Source of the DNA: Falciphora oryzae | Lineage: Eukaryota > Ascomycota > Sordariomycetes > Magnaporthales > Magnaporthaceae | DNA length: 64,000 nt | NCBI GenBank assembly: GCA_000733355.1 | Contig: JNVV01000047.1 | Coordinates: 239,127 to 303,126, forward strand | Reading direction: 5' to 3' | Shown here: positions 20,674-33,600 of the stretch, piece after piece | How positions within the stretch are numbered: position 1 is the stretch's first letter | Layout of the letters: each line of letters begins with the position of its first letter | The notes under the pieces: model-generated | Told to the model about the DNA's origin: nothing | What the model saw: only the letters and a program-made list of their open reading frames with translations | Database searches by the model: none | Made by a program: the position numbers and the translations under genes

Positions 20674-23270
20674 TCAACAATCATCGTCTAATTCCGAATC
20701 TGATAGTTCAAAGATTCGTAGTTCGCTCGGGGCTTCTAAGGTAAAGCCAGCGATTTTAGCCTTTTTGGCCTGTGGCTGTTTCTTTTGTTCGTCCGTTGCA
20801 AAGCGTTTAAGGATGGATTTGGCACCGGCCGTTTTTGCTGGTATAGGAGGGAGTTCCTTGCCGTTGGTGTCCTTTTTGGCGTAGCATTCTAACGTATGGT
20901 GCCCTTCTCTTCTGCAGCGCCAGCAGTCGGCTTTGGCCAACTTTCGTGCGTCGATATCGCGTTATTCGATTCCTTCGAATGCCAATTTGGTGGTAGTCCA
21001 AATGTTGTTCTTTTTATCGGCGGCCTTTTTATCGTTAGCCTTCTTTCCGGAACGGGAGCTTGAGGATGGACTTGGGTTCCTGTCTTTGGAGCCTTTGCCG
21101 CGGCGACGGCCCACGTTCGAACGCTCCGGAGTCGAAGCGGGCTCGTTTTTTCCCTTATCCTTCGGGGTTAGCCCCGGGTCTTGGAGCATAACTTCGTGGA
21201 TTTTGCCAGCCTCCTGGATTGCAGCAAGGAATTCTTCGTCCGTATTAAGGACTTTTCCGCAACGGGAATATACTAATTTAGTAATTTCCTTTAGAAAGGT
21301 GCGGGAAATGTGCTCCCTAAATATGACGCCGGACCATTGGACCGCTTCGTTAAGGTTAAGGAGCTTAGTAAGGTACTGAATGGTATCTCCTTTGTATTTA
21401 AGCTCCCGCATTTTTTTAGCGTTACGGTGGTATTCGGTAGCGTCCTGAAAGCGTTCCTGTAGGGCCGCCGAATAGGCCCGCCAGTTGTCCTCGAGCTGCG
21501 CGCTTCGAAGGGACCGAAGGCGTTAATGGTGCCAAACTTATGCGTTTTCCGTAAGTAGGGACCCGACCCAGTTGATTTTAACTATATCGTTAGGAAAGCT
21601 TTCGACGTAGGTCTCCATATAGGAGGTAACGCGAAGCTACTATGGCCTAAATTTAGCCAGGTCCTTGCCGTCGTAACTAAGTGGCTTGTTAAGCTGGACT
21701 AGGTTAATGACGGCCGTAGGGATCGAATTATGCGGGTAAGCAGTTCCCTGTTGGATGGCTTTAATAAGGTCCCACAAATCGGGGTCCTTAAAGGCCCGTC
21801 CGTTATTTTCGGGGGCATCGTTTTCCAAAAAGGAGTTCGAAGGTTTTAAAGGTTCCGAAGGAATAGCAATATGCTCGAGAGGTTCGTTAGGTGGCCCCTG
21901 GGGAGGTCCCTAAGCGAGTCCTCTGAGGCTTCCGGAATGCCGGGGACCTGCCGTGGCGGCCTTGTACTGTTGTTGGGCAGCGAAGGCAGTAGCCCGAACT
22001 TGTTGCCGTCGGAGGTTATCAAACGATAGGGGGTCCTAAAAGCCCTGGCGTGATGATGCCGACGTTTTAAACGCCGATTGGGGCAATGGTTTCTCTGTAG
22101 AAGGGACGGGTTCTTCTTTTTCTGGAGTGCTTTAACGGGAGCCCAGTGGAAGGGACGACTTTTGGAGGGCCGAAAGTACCGTAGCTGATTTAGGCCGCCT
22201 TTTTTGTGCCGCAAGTCGCCGGCTTTTTCGTACGGCGTTTTTAATAAGCTGGTGAGTTTGGGTCAATATGCGTCGCTTGGCTTCGGTGAGGGCTTCGGGC
22301 GAAATATGCTTTTTGGTTAGGAGATCCTGGATTTGGGTATCTTTATTAATGGCCTAGTTGGAAACTCCTTTTTCGAAGGTGGAAAGTCGTGCTTGTAGGT
22401 TTTGCAGGTGGTTTTGTTAGGCCCGGGTAACGTTCCGGAGTTGAATTAGGGCTTCCGAACGGGTTTGTTGCTTTCCGGCCAAAATGGCGACCGTGGCCCA
22501 AATTTGTTGTGCAAATGCCTAGCTTTTTCTAATAATTCGTTGCCGGAATGCCTTTTGTTGGTCGGCGGAAGCGATTAGGCCCTTTTTATATAGGGAGATA
22601 ACGGTATTGTACGCGTGGGTGATGCGGTCGTAATGAGTCCTGATTTCGCGGATTTGTTCCCGGTTGGCGAGGATTTCCTGGTTTACATTTTGGGATAAGG
22701 CCGAAATTGCTTCGTGCGTACTGATAAATTTTTGCTGGATTTCGGTCATCCAGCCCGGGGGGTCCTGAAGGCGTCTTACAGATATAAGGGCTTGTTGTTT
22801 GAGGGCTATGCTGAAGGGGGGTGCTGAATAAAGGATAAGTGCCTTTTGATTGTCGAGCATAGGTGTATTTTGACGTTCTTCTGGTGCAGACCGGGAAAGG
22901 CTTTCGGGGGCTTTTCCGGCCGCTTTTTTTAGATTGAGCCGGCATGGTATCGGTAGGTATACCGGAATCGCTAGGTAAAGAAGGGGATTCCATAGCCGGC
23001 ATGCTAAAGTCACTTGGTAGGGAAGGAGATGTCGTTGCAGACGAAATGAGAGGGTCCGGTTCCTTGTATTCCTGGGCAGCGTAAAATCCCAAAGGTACAA
23101 GGGAGATCTTCCAGCCTTTTTTGGAATCCCGTAATTTCGCTAGGACGATTGAAAGGGTGAAACGACCCTCCTGTATATTCTTTTCGCTTTTACCCGTTCG
23201 AAAACACCGGTGACAGTTAAAATGTTTGTGGTGTGGCCCCAGGGTTTTATTCGCTAAAGAAGGCAATAGT
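20674..23270 (-). pseudogene. Gag region of gypsy element 2
   Basis: Pieces include a CCHC zinc knuckle (CWRCRREGHHTLEC, 20940-20880), a capsid-like helical part (21411-20962: YLTKLLNLNEAVQWSGVIFR), and an upstream Pro/Ser-rich and coiled part (23266-22519). Stops and shifts separate them. The N-terminal part is homologous to the fragment at 23651-25390. Confidence 0.7.
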
Positions 23271-23365
23271 TGGGGCTTAGGGGTGCCGATTGACAGGGCT
23301 TTTCTAGAGCTTAGGAGGAAAGATAGTGAGGTTTCCGTTAGGGGGCCGAGCGAAGAAAGATTATT

Positions 23366-23650
23366 TATAACAAGGGGTTAAAGACGGTTTGGAAAAGGAT
23401 CTTTATATTGCAGATAATCTTTTTATGGGCTTAAAAGATGCTTAAGGAAGAAGGAATCTTTTAGGGAGAACATAGGAGATGGTAGGGTTTATATAAACCA
23501 CCCTGTGATCCGTGCGAAGTATTGAGTACATGATTTACACTGCCCTTCCGGCCTTCGGCCTTTGGGCCTCGGGGCCGTTGGGCACCTATACCGGTTCCCG
23601 GGCCTTCTGTGAGGCCGATTAGGTGAGTCCACGAGTTCTTCCGTGTGACA
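23366..23650 (-). repeat. 5' LTR of gypsy element 2
   Basis: 285 bp, the same family as 10423-10707 and 15075-15369. The left edge is TATAACAAGG, the right edge TGTGTGACA. It has no matching 5-bp flanks, as expected if it is one end of a full element. It lies directly upstream of gag. Confidence 0.75.
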
Positions 23651-25438
23651 GGTACCCGATAATATCGCCCTAGTATTTAAAGGTTCAGAGCTTTTTTGCG
23701 TCGGTCCTTTCCTTATTAGTGTCCCGATAATGCTTTTTAAGTGACGAAGTGTACTTTTTCTAAATGTTTTAAACGCGCATTGTTTTAAGGGATTGCGCGC
23801 GCGAAACGTGCCATTAAAGGGCTAATCCTTTAAAAAGCGATCCTACCTATGAAATGCGATGGGGGTCCCTAATGTATCCCTAAGGGATAGCGTTTATATA
23901 GGCCTGGATAATGAATTACCAGTTTTTAAATTTGGTCCTATCGCTTTTAAAAGTTGACGGGGCTTTTAGCTGGACGGGGTTAACTATATAAACCGTGCAA
24001 TTGGCAGTCGCGGGGGTAGCCGCGCGGCGGGTTAAAGGTCGTTCCGGAAAGGGCGAAGGGGATTAATAAGGCCGTTAGAGCCTTTTTGGAAAACGGGGCG
24101 GCGGTTCGCTGCCCCCATTACTATCGGATGAGCTGGGGTTTAATCCGAAGTTCCCGGCTGTATTAGGGTGGCCGGTACGGATTCGGTCGAATTGGTCCCG
24201 GGCTCCTGTCGCTATGTGGTTTATTTGTTCGGCTATTAATCTGGCACTAGTCCTAACGATGCTTTTTAAACTATCGAATTTGTTTGTTTAAAAGCAGAGG
24301 GGGCCATACTAGCTGCATTGTCCTTTCGTAAAGAGGCGGGTTGATTTTCTATTAGGGTGCTTTGCGTGGAACCCGGGGGAAAAGAGTTACGCTGTAAGGC
24401 CGAAAAAATGGTGAGTGATCGGGGTTTAACTCCCGTGGCGGCAATTTGGTTGCTTATCCGTACGGCATTTTTAACCAGCTTTTTGGCTTCGTCCAGGATG
24501 CGCTTTTTGGCTTTTGTAAGGGTTTCAGGGGAAATATGCTTTTTTGCTATAAAGTCGGCAATTTAGGTTTTTTTTAGCCAGCCCAGGTCGTAACGTTGGT
24601 TTCGAAAACCGCAAAGTGTATTTGGAGGTCGATTAGGTACTGTCGTTAAACTTCGGCTACGCGTTGTAATTGTATTAAAGCTTCGCCGCGGGCGTGATAA
24701 TCGTGGGTGAGGGTGGCTACAACGTTCCAAACTTGCTAAGCGAATGCTTGTCCTTCTGTAACGATACGCTAATAGAATAACCCCTGTTGCTTTTAAGTAG
24801 TAGCGATTTTATTTTAGTATAAAGATATAACAATTTGGTAAGATCGTGCTATCGCTTCGTATTAACGACGGAGGGTTTGCAAATCCGCTTGCTTTTTAAA
24901 GCGTTTTAACGTAACGTCCTTTCGTAGGGCGGTAATAGCGTCGTATGTGTTAATAAAGCTTTATTGGACTTTAGTTATCCAAGCTGGGGGAGCCGCAAAG
25001 GTAGCAAGCTGAACCATGAAATAGATTTGCAAAGCGTTATCGAAGGTAAGGGGTTGGTAAAAAATAAGGGCACTATTTGCGTTTGTTATTGGGGTATCCT
25101 AACGCTTTGCTGGAGGTGGATTTTGGCTTTAAGAGGATCCTGCTTCCGGCATTTTGCTTTTCTGTTTTGGGGGTAGGCTAGGGGCCGAAGAAGGTGTGGG
25201 TGATATGGTGGGCACCGTGGGTGATGCGAGTGGAGAGTAGACGTTGGAGGTCGTAATGGGAGCAGGAGGGGTTTTCCTAAGGGAGGCGGAGGTTTGAGTG
25301 CGTTTGCGTTTCTTACCTATTAATTGATAATAAGAAAAAGAAGGAGGGGTATGTGAATAGGGGGTGGAAGCTGATTCCAAAAAGGGATGAATGATTATTT
25401 TATTAAAGGAGATTAATAATGGCCTTAAAAGGGGTGAA
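23651..25438 (-). pseudogene. Gag-region fragment of a third gypsy element
   Basis: The minus strand resembles the gag leader of gypsy 2 (24340-24600 against 22190-22350) and ends upstream in a Pro/Ser/Thr-rich stretch (25380-25129: SPLASPTVPTISPTPSSAPS). All frames are broken and AT-rich. Pol is absent, replaced by the 5' LTR of gypsy 2 at 23650. Confidence 0.55.
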
Positions 25439-25735
25439 TGTTAATAATCATTTATGGTTTTATGGAGAAGCTTAAGGAAGCAAAATCTCCCTGAGAACTA
25501 TGGAATCTCTATCATCTTTATATAAACGAAAGGACTGCCTGTGCAGAGAGTATAAGTTGGACGTACTCCTCGGCCATCGGCCCTCGGCCACCGGCCCTCG
25601 GCCACCGGCGTTGGGTATGGCCTCCGCCGTTGGGCATTAATTCTATAACATTCCATGCCTGCTTCGGTGCGGGTCTTTTATGCATAACGGGACCTATCGG
25701 CCTTAAACCGGCATTAACAATGTCCCCGTGTAACA
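25439..25735 (-). repeat. 5' LTR of the third gypsy element
   Basis: 297 bp from TGTTAATAATC to CGTGTAACA in the plus direction, with a TATA box (CTTTATATAAACG). The layout is like the gypsy-2 LTR but the sequence is diverged. No target duplication is visible. Confidence 0.6.
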
Positions 25736-25794
25736 CCAAGATATAGCCCAATGGGCTAATACCTATAACCTTATCCTACTTACCGACCTAGGCC

Positions 25795-28700
25795 AACCTA
25801 CGCATAATAAAAGGGGCGTTTTGGACCTCACTTTGTCCAACGCCCCTTTAGCAATAGCGGAAATCGACCCTTTGCTAGCAACTAATTCGGACTACTATAC
25901 AATACAGATCGAGGTCCCTAACCCTAATAACTCCGTTCCGGACTGCCGGCGGGTTACGCTGCCAGACGAGAAACTACCGATTTTCGCAAACGCGGTAGCA
26001 ACGGGGGCTGGTAGCCTGCCGCCATTTATAAGCCTATGCACCGCGGACTACCTGGATAAAGCGGCCGAAGCATTAACAAATTTGTTAAAAGATGCGTTAG
26101 TAGCTTTCGGCCGGGGGCCTACAGCTAAAAGAAAAGGCCAACCCTAGTGGAACGAAAAGTGCACCAACACCCAACGGGACCTTGCAAAAGCTATAAGAAA
26201 CGGCGGGCTTTTTACGGCCGAAGCCCGTGCATTAAAAGCAACAGTCCAGGCGGCCAAAAGACAGCATTGGGCCAGCGTGCTGGAGGAAGTGGATTCCCTG
26301 GAAGCGCTATATCGTGCTGTAAAGTGGCATAAACTTGCACCCGCTATACGGCTTCCTCCGTTAAATATCGACGGGGAGGTTATAGTAGCTCTAGGGGATA
26401 AAGCGGAAGCATTAGGCCGTAAGATCCTCCGTAGGTTTACGGCGGAGGACGACTTACAGGAGGACCCGTTGCAGCAAGGGGCTACCCAAGGGACCGCACA
26501 ATTCCCGTGGGACCCCCACGTCCCCCTGGAGGAATGCCGGAAGTGCACCGTTGGCACGGCAAATACGGCCCAGGCGTCGACTCCTTAACGGTTAGGCTAT
26601 TTACAGCGGCATAGCCGGCAATAGGAGAATACGTTAGGGCCCTTTTCGAAGCTTGCCTTAGGGCCGGGCACCACCCGGGCCCTTTCCGCATAGCGGAGGT
26701 GGTTATGCTGAAAAAGCCGAACAAAACGGATACGACGGACCCAAAATCCTACCGCCCGATAGCTTTGCTCCCATGTTTAGGGAAAGGGTTAAAGTGGCTG
26801 GTGGTTTCGCGGATGGCGTCCCTCGCACTACAATACTGGCTTATAACCCCGCAACACGCCGGGGCTACCCCGAAAAAAGCCGCTATCGACTTAACGGCAT
26901 GCGTAGCCTACGAGGTGGAACGGGCTTTTCAAAAGCATAAATCGGCCGCCCTCGTTACTATGGATGTACAAGGAGCTTTCGACGCCGTACTCCGCTGGAA
27001 GCTCTTTCGGAGGCTTTTAAACCAAGGCTGGAACCCAACGTTAGTACGATAGGTGTTATCTTTTGTAGGAAATAGGGTGGTTAAAGTGCGTTTAGAAGAC
27101 GCCACGGCACCCCCTTTTTCTCCGGACTGCGGGTTACCCCAAAGGTTACCGGCATTACCGGTCCTATTTATGCTTTATATGGCCGAAATCCTACCCAAAG
27201 CAAAAGCGGTTAGGTACGGATACGCGGACGATATAGGCATTTGCGTAACGGGTAGCACTCCGGAGGAGTGCTCCCGTAAAGCAAGGGCAACGGTGACGGA
27301 AATCCTCCGTTGGGGGAGGGCTAATAAAGTGGCTTTCGACCCGGGGAAGTGCGAACTTATGCATTTTTCTAGGCAAAGATATCCTACAACCCCGGTTGTT
27401 ACAGCGGAAGGCCTCACCATATAACAAGCTACAGGAGCTTTACGGTGGTTAGGGGTCCTTTTCGATCAACGGCTTAATTTTGGCCCTTACGTCGACCATA
27501 GGGTTGCAAAAGCCTAAAGCGTTGCCAACCACCTCCGGAGGTTTACGAATTCGATATGGGGGATACCGGCACACTTGGTACATAAAGCCGTTATAACGGT
27601 TATAATCCCTACGGCTTTATACGGGGCCGAAGTGTGGTATAAGGGCAAAACCAAACCACACCCGTACAAGCTGGCACAACAGCAAATCATCCGCCAAGGC
27701 CACTTAATCGAACGGGTCGATAAAGCCTTAACCGCGTCCCTCCGGGCAGTGGTTCCAGCCTGGAAAACTATACCAATAAACGCTTTGCACTACGAGTCCG
27801 GCATCCCAAGCGCCCAGGCGCTTTTAGAACAAGCCCGCCTCCGTTTTGCGGCCCGTATAAATACGGTGCCGGAAAATCACCCCTTAGCCGCAGCAGCTAA
27901 GCCGATTTTTAATACCCGAAGGCTTAGGGCAAGCCTGCCCGGTAGGCTTACAACCTTGCTGCAAAGGACGGCCGGACTCCTCCCGGCTTGCACTCGTCCA
28001 GCCTACCTCCTTTACAAATATACAAGGTTTACGGTAGCTATACAAAAAAAGCAAGCAGCCGCTAAAGCATCTATAGCGTGGCTTCGTACCCTCCCACCCA
28101 CCAACGTTATAGTATATAGCGATGGGTCCAAAGCAAAAGACGGGGCAGTAGGATACGGCTGGGTAATACACTAAGCCGGCCAACGCAAACTTTCCGGACA
28201 CGGCCGGCTGGCGCATCCAGCGGAAGTATTCGACGGCGAGGCGGAAGGGGCCCGGATGGGCCTCCGCAAAGCCGTTTGGAGCTTCCGCAACTGCACTTTC
28301 CACCTGTGCTTCGACAACACCTCGGCGGCTAACGGCTGCTTAAGTACGGCCCCTAACAGTTTATAAGGGGCTTTTAAAAAGGTCTATTGCTTTATGGATA
28401 AACACCGGGTACACGTTCGCTGGTCCCCGGGCTATACGGGAATCCCCGGGAACAAAAAGGCCGATACCGAAGCAAAATTGGGATCAGCTTTGCCGATACC
28501 CCAACACTCCAAGCCAATGGTGGCCGGAGTAAAAGCTTTAGCCCGGAAGATGGCCCGGGACGCCCGAATCGCCTGGTTTGAAAACAACCTACCGGACCGG
28601 TACAAAGCTATAGGCCTCCCGCCGGCACCACGGCCCGCACCCGAAGCTCTGCAGCTGCACCGGAAGGTGTTACAGCGGCTAATAGCCGCACGTACGGGGC

Positions 28701-29405
28701 ACGGGGATTTCGACTGGTACCACCGAAAGTACCAGCACGAAAACGATAACCCGTGCCGCTGCGGAAAAAACAAGTCCCCCTCCCACCCTGTATACTGCAG
28801 GCTGGCTAGGGCGGCAGAAAACAAGTGGCTTACAACGGACCCCTCCCCGGCCTTTAATAGGCCCGGATATTGGAAACGGCTATTGCAAAAGCCTTTCCTT
28901 TTTGCTTCGTTCGTCAAAGCTACCAACTATTACACTATCGCTAGGCGGTAGTAACAGGGCCTAAATAGCCCGCATATAACCTATTCTCCTTTTTCCTCTG
29001 CACTTTTCACTTTTCCTTTGTACTATTAGGACTAGCAGTAGGCTCGTTAGTCCCCCGCACCTCCGGCCGGGCCCAGGGGAGGTCCCGAGGACCCCCTCGC
29101 CCAACCCGGCCTTGCCCCTTTTCCGGCACACCCGCCGGCCGACAGCACTACTACCACTCGCAGCGCCTCACAACGCCCCGGCGTATACACATACGCCCTA
29201 CCGCCGATCGCCCGCTCACCAACAAGGAGCGCCGGAATGCGGCCCGACCTCCGTGTGCCTTCGGGTTTAATTTGTTAGCCGCCTTGATAGCAACATGTAG
29301 CCTAGTGTTAAGCTTAGGTAGCGCTAGCACGTCATATGCCCCTTGGGAGGCAGGGACTGGTAGATCCCGACTTATTGACGTTAAATATACTCTCTCTCTC
29401 TCCTT
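25795..29405 (+). mobile_element. LINE (Tad1-like) lacking most of its endonuclease, broken by stops
   Basis: Plus strand: the end of the endonuclease domain (DLTLSNAPLAIAEIDPLLAT, 25821 on), reverse transcriptase (26699-27424, with DPKSYRPIALLPC, VTMDVQGAFDAVLRW and GYADDIGI), RNase H (NVIVYSDGSKAKDGAVGYGW at about 28105, continuing to 28951 with HVRWSPGYTGIPGNKKAD) and a C-terminal zinc-knuckle (RTGHGDFDWYHRKYQHEN, PCRCGKNKSPSHPVYCRLA). A ~450-bp 3' UTR ends in (CT)n at 29388-29402. There is one frameshift between 26588 and 26699. In-frame stops at 27050, 27422 and 28172 stand where Gln is expected; the LINE copy at 12070-13455 reads IQQATGALR where this one has a TAA. Confidence 0.88.
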
Positions 29406-29504
29406 AGGGCTTGCGCCCCCCTGGCCACCACCCGGAGTCCTCCCCTGAGGCCACCGGTGGCGGTCCCTAGGGCTGTTGATCGTGGCTCTGTGCGGGGTGT
29501 TACA
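29406..29504. repeat. Fragment of the 526-bp LTR
   Basis: About 99 bp matching the right end of 19533-20058 (AGGGCTTGCGCC to GGGTGTTACA). The rest was lost where the LINE 3' end joins at 29405. Confidence 0.7.
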
Positions 29505-30170
29505 CTATTCCTATTACCCCGGGCCGGGTCCCATACCGGGGACGATGCATTAAAATCCCCGGCCACGATGCATTTTGCCGTAGGGTGCCAACGTAATAAA
29601 AAGTCCAGGGTAAGTGTTACGGCACCCAAGGGGTCACGTGCCCAGGCCCTTTGCATGGGCCTCTAGGCCACAGTAGATAGAGATTTTCTCCAGGCCACAG
29701 GCCTCCGGCCTGGCTTCCTTCCGAATACGAATCTCTCTTTTGGCCACCTTTTGCAGCCACCCTACCTGCCGTGATAGTAAGTTCCGAAAAATTCCCCGGC
29801 GCTTTATATACGTTAACGAAGGTGTACCCGGCGATAGTAAGCTATAGGATGTCCCGTGTGTTGCCTGCCGGCCGGTCCGCGACTGGCCGGAGCCCTGGGT
29901 CCTTCCGTACGTAGGTCATTACCCTGGGCCTGGTTTGGTGGTTATGCTAGTTATTTACCGGGGTAAATAGCTCGTACGACGGGTGGGTGCAAAGCATAAG
30001 CTTCTTTTCCCACGCACTGGGGGGCTTTTGCATTAAAAACACATCAATCTTTTAGCTCCAACATAGTTGGAGCAAAGTAGCCGCCGCCATGCAATTACGC
30101 CGGACGTCCGCTTGGGCGGCGACTAGAGCCCGGCGGCGTCCGGGGCTTCGCGAACTGCAGGCGAGTGCGT
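29505..30170 (-). mobile_element. LINE endonuclease-domain fragment
   Basis: The minus strand reads, in order, IDVFLMQKPPSAWEKKLML, GYTFVNVYKAPGNFSELT, then (after the inserted LTR-like element) TAKCIVAGDFNASSPVWDPA. These are the apurinic-type endonuclease motifs of Tad1-like LINEs (Q-P, GDFN). This is the domain missing from the LINE at 25795, but here it lies on the other strand, so it is a separate copy. Confidence 0.8.
29615..29776. mobile_element. Short LTR-like insertion (162 bp) with target duplication
   Basis: It starts TGTTACGGCACCC and ends CCGTGATA, flanked by GTAAG at 29610-29614 and 29777-29781. It splits the LINE endonuclease frame; joining the flanks restores the motif order. 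Related to 11171-11346. Confidence 0.85.
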
Positions 30171-30649
30171 AAAGAGGGGTTTTTGGGCAGGGCCGGCGCG
30201 GCTGGTCAGTTTAAGGATGCTGATGTTATTGGTGGTAGAGAGGAGGCAGATGGGATGCGTTAAGGGGCGGTAAGGCCGTGGCCCAGATGGTGAGTGGGGT
30301 GGAGCTAAAAGCCGAGGATTACGAAGTCGTGACCGACTGGAAGATGGCTGGCTTTCGATACCGCTTGTGAGGCTTTTAGGGCCGCTCCTGAAAAGTCAAG
30401 GGCCAGACGTCATGGATGAAGATACAGATCAGATATTCTAAGAAGAGAGACTGTCCAGATACCGGCCGATCAATACTCAAGGGAGAGCTCCAGACCGCTG
30501 ACGGATAAATAGAAATGGGCGGTAAAAATCAAGACATATTGGCCGACCTTTCTGCGACTGAAACACACCTGTACCACCAACTTCAACGCCTATAACCTTA
30601 AGGGGTGGCAAAATGTCGACCGCACCTCATTGTCTCCTTCCCCTAAGTT
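30171..30649. other. Border between the transposon block and the gene block
   Basis: About 480 bp without a recognisable gene or repeat. It contains the 3' flank of the NACHT gene (minus strand). Confidence 0.5.
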
Positions 30650-33600
30650 CTATTGCACTAGAAGCTGGGTGAAGCCTCTCCCTCGAAGCCCAGCCAAGAG
30701 AGCTCTCCAGTACTCTCGTGGCCAGTTTTGTTTGTGGATCTGTTCCTCGACGCTCTTCACCAATGACCGCGTATGGATGAGCCGTGCTTGCAATAGAATC
30801 TCAACAATCCTCAATCTGATATTCAACATACTTAGGTCTGAACCCGAGCGGATATCGAGTGCGGTGTCTGCAGCCAATGACCACCATGTTCTTTGGGACT
30901 CGTCCCAGAGCATTCTGGGAGCAAGCTGCAATAGCTTGCTGGGAGCCTTAGCACCATCGATCTGGGTGCTGCTCTCGAGCTTGGCGTCCAGGTAGGGGAG
31001 GCAAAGGCATTGGATGGCAACAAACGAACGCAGACTCGCGTCCGTTATCCCTTCCCTGAACCTGAAAGATTCAAGAGATGCCAGAAGCTGCGGGCGCTTC
31101 AATTGATCGATAACGCGAAGCAATACACGCCTGCTCTCCGACGAGTCGTTGCAAGACCGGCCGAACATGAAGGGGCATCGTGCGGGTTCCGTAGTGCCCC
31201 ATGGAGGAAATCTTGGGTCTAATTGGTTGAGCTTAGAAACGAAGCAGGATGCAATGACCAAACTCGGATCATATTCCGGAGGCCCATCAGCAACAACCGA
31301 AGGCCACACGCTTTGCAGCCAGTCGAACGCTGTTCGGTGGATAAATTCCACGTAAACATGGGGTACAGCTCGCTGGTTGGCTTGTAACATTCCGCCGGTG
31401 CATCCCGCCAGCTGTCTTTCTAGCAGCGTGGCCATTGGTGTCGTGTCGCTGAGATCGAAAGCCTCTTGTGATTCGGCGGGGTTGTGGTAGTTGATTGCCA
31501 TCCAGAAAGCATCAGCGGTGAAGACCATTTCATGGAAGGCCCTCCATCGGAAAATAAGCTGATACATTCGGGATGCTGTCTCAAGCTGGGAAGGGCTCAG
31601 CCGTCTCCGCATCGACGCATAGAGATGCTCTAGGTCTGGCGGGAACGCCTCAAACAACCCCCAAATCTTGTTAGGATTAGGGTCGTCCCGGGCTGTAATC
31701 ACGAGCTGTTCAACTACCAAAACCACCCAAAGAAAAACTCCGTCCGCTTTGTCGATAATTTGGGACTCGAGATATGCAATGCTTCTGTTGCCAAGGTTTA
31801 GTGGTCGAAGCTCTTGAAACGCAAGGCTGCTTTCCATTCGTTGGCGGACATATTTTTCGATGTCGGGTCTGGTACATTGTTCCATTCGAAAAGACGGGTA
31901 CGCTTTGAACTCGTCTCTGAAAATGTTCCAAGGGCGGCTCGAAACACAAAGCTTGACTTTGTGATCCCGATGGAACTGTTTAAAAAAAGCAACAAGCTTT
32001 TCCAAATCGCCGCCGAACTCATCCAGCCCGTCGATGAAGACCGCAAGGCAATCGGTGCTGTGAGTTTCGGTGCCCAGCTGATTGAGAGCTTCCTGGAGCT
32101 CTGTGGTTGTCCAATCCGGATTGGGAGCGTCAGTTCCGGCAAGGTGAAAGTATAAGTAACGCTTCGGGCTAACAAGCCGGCAAAGCTTTGGTCGTTGGCG
32201 AAGGAGCTGATGAAGCATTGTGCGCAAAAGACCAGCTTGAGATTTTTGCTCGGAAGAGCCCGGATTCCAGAAATAAACGCTGCATGTAAGAAGCCCAAGA
32301 TTACCAGCCCAAAGATTAAGGGAAGTTTGAACCTCGGGATTCGCGCAGATAAATTTCATTATGGTGCTCTTCCCAGACGCTGGCTTGCCTGTGATCCAGA
32401 AAGGAGTGTCGCCAGCGGATTCGAGCCATCCTTTGAAGTTCGGCCGTGGCTCTAAGTGCTGTGCCGTGGGAGACGAAGGCTTTCCACCGCCAAGATCGAC
32501 ACTGCGGATGGAAGAGGAGGATCCTTTACCCCCCAGATCGGAGTTGTTTAGAAGCCAGTCAAACGTGGTGGGAAGAGGCTCTTTGATCTGACTCTCTCGC
32601 GCCATCATATCCGGAAACTCGAGCCCCTTGAGAATGCTTTGGCAAATGGCGTCTTTGCTGTCGAATAGGCCAAACTCATCGGTGCAGCTGCCGTCGACCT
32701 GGAACAACGGTTGGGAACCAGACCTCGAGGCCGCGGTAATTGTTGTCCAAAGCCCGCGCGCCATCCGGTTTGTCTCCGACGAGGTTTGCAACGGCTGGCC
32801 GAGAGTCACCTTGCGGAAATCGGGTTTAAGGTCTTTAATGGTAGATTGCACAGCCTTGAGTTCGTTGATGATTTGGCTCACACCATCGCAGGTTTCTGTG
32901 GCATCATGACTAGCAAATGGAGGGAAGTGTCAGCATCTAGGCATCTGGGCAGGTAGATAAGTCGAGGAATGTGGAGGACAAAAGCATCACAAGATGTTTC
33001 TCGGCATGGATGGAGTCGAGAACCATAGCGTCAAGTTATAGGGGTAAGACGTAGTAAAGAGAACATACGCGATGCACATCATGACGCTCATCATTGTCTG
33101 CTCTCGAATGCTCCTCAACTTGTCGTTGAGGCCTTGGATATCGTCTTGCTTCCACCAGGCTCGGAGAGCTCCCAACGCCACCGCGCCTCGACCTGGCTTG
33201 AAATCGCTAAGTCTCTGCGGCTCCTTCTTGAAATCGCTGACGAGCCCCTGCAGCTCCTTCTCGAAATCGCTGAGTCTCCGCGGCTCCTTCTTGAAATCGC
33301 TGACGAGTCTCTGCAGCTTCTTCTCGAAATCGCCGAGTCTCTGCGGCTCCTTCTCGGAAACGCTGGCGAGTCTCTGCAGCTCCTTCTTGAAATCGCCGAC
33401 GAGTCTTTGCAGCTCCTCCTCGGCCAGCGAGCATTCCGATGCGAGGCGATCGAGGCATTCTGCCTGGCGGGGGTAGCGGGCTCGCAATTTCGCGATCTTG
33501 TCCCTGGCGGAGGCCGCGTTCTTGGATAACTCAGGGGCCTCGGCCGAAAGAGCTAACGGCGTTGAGGGGACACCGCCGCGAGTTTGCCCGATATCTTGAT

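Larger units (their letters stand above)
17428..23650 (-). mobile_element. Ty3/gypsy retrotransposon (gypsy element 2), 3' end missing
   Basis: Minus strand: 5' LTR 23366-23650, gag about 23270-20670 with a zinc knuckle, protease 20604-20209, reverse transcriptase 19410-18754, RNase H 18606-18241, and integrase from about 17900 down to 17428, where Fot1 copy 2 begins. The integrase C-terminus and 3' LTR are not seen beyond that transposon. A 526-bp solo LTR (19533-20058) separates protease from RT. Frames are broken by stops and shifts, but domains are more readable than in gypsy 1. Confidence 0.85.
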
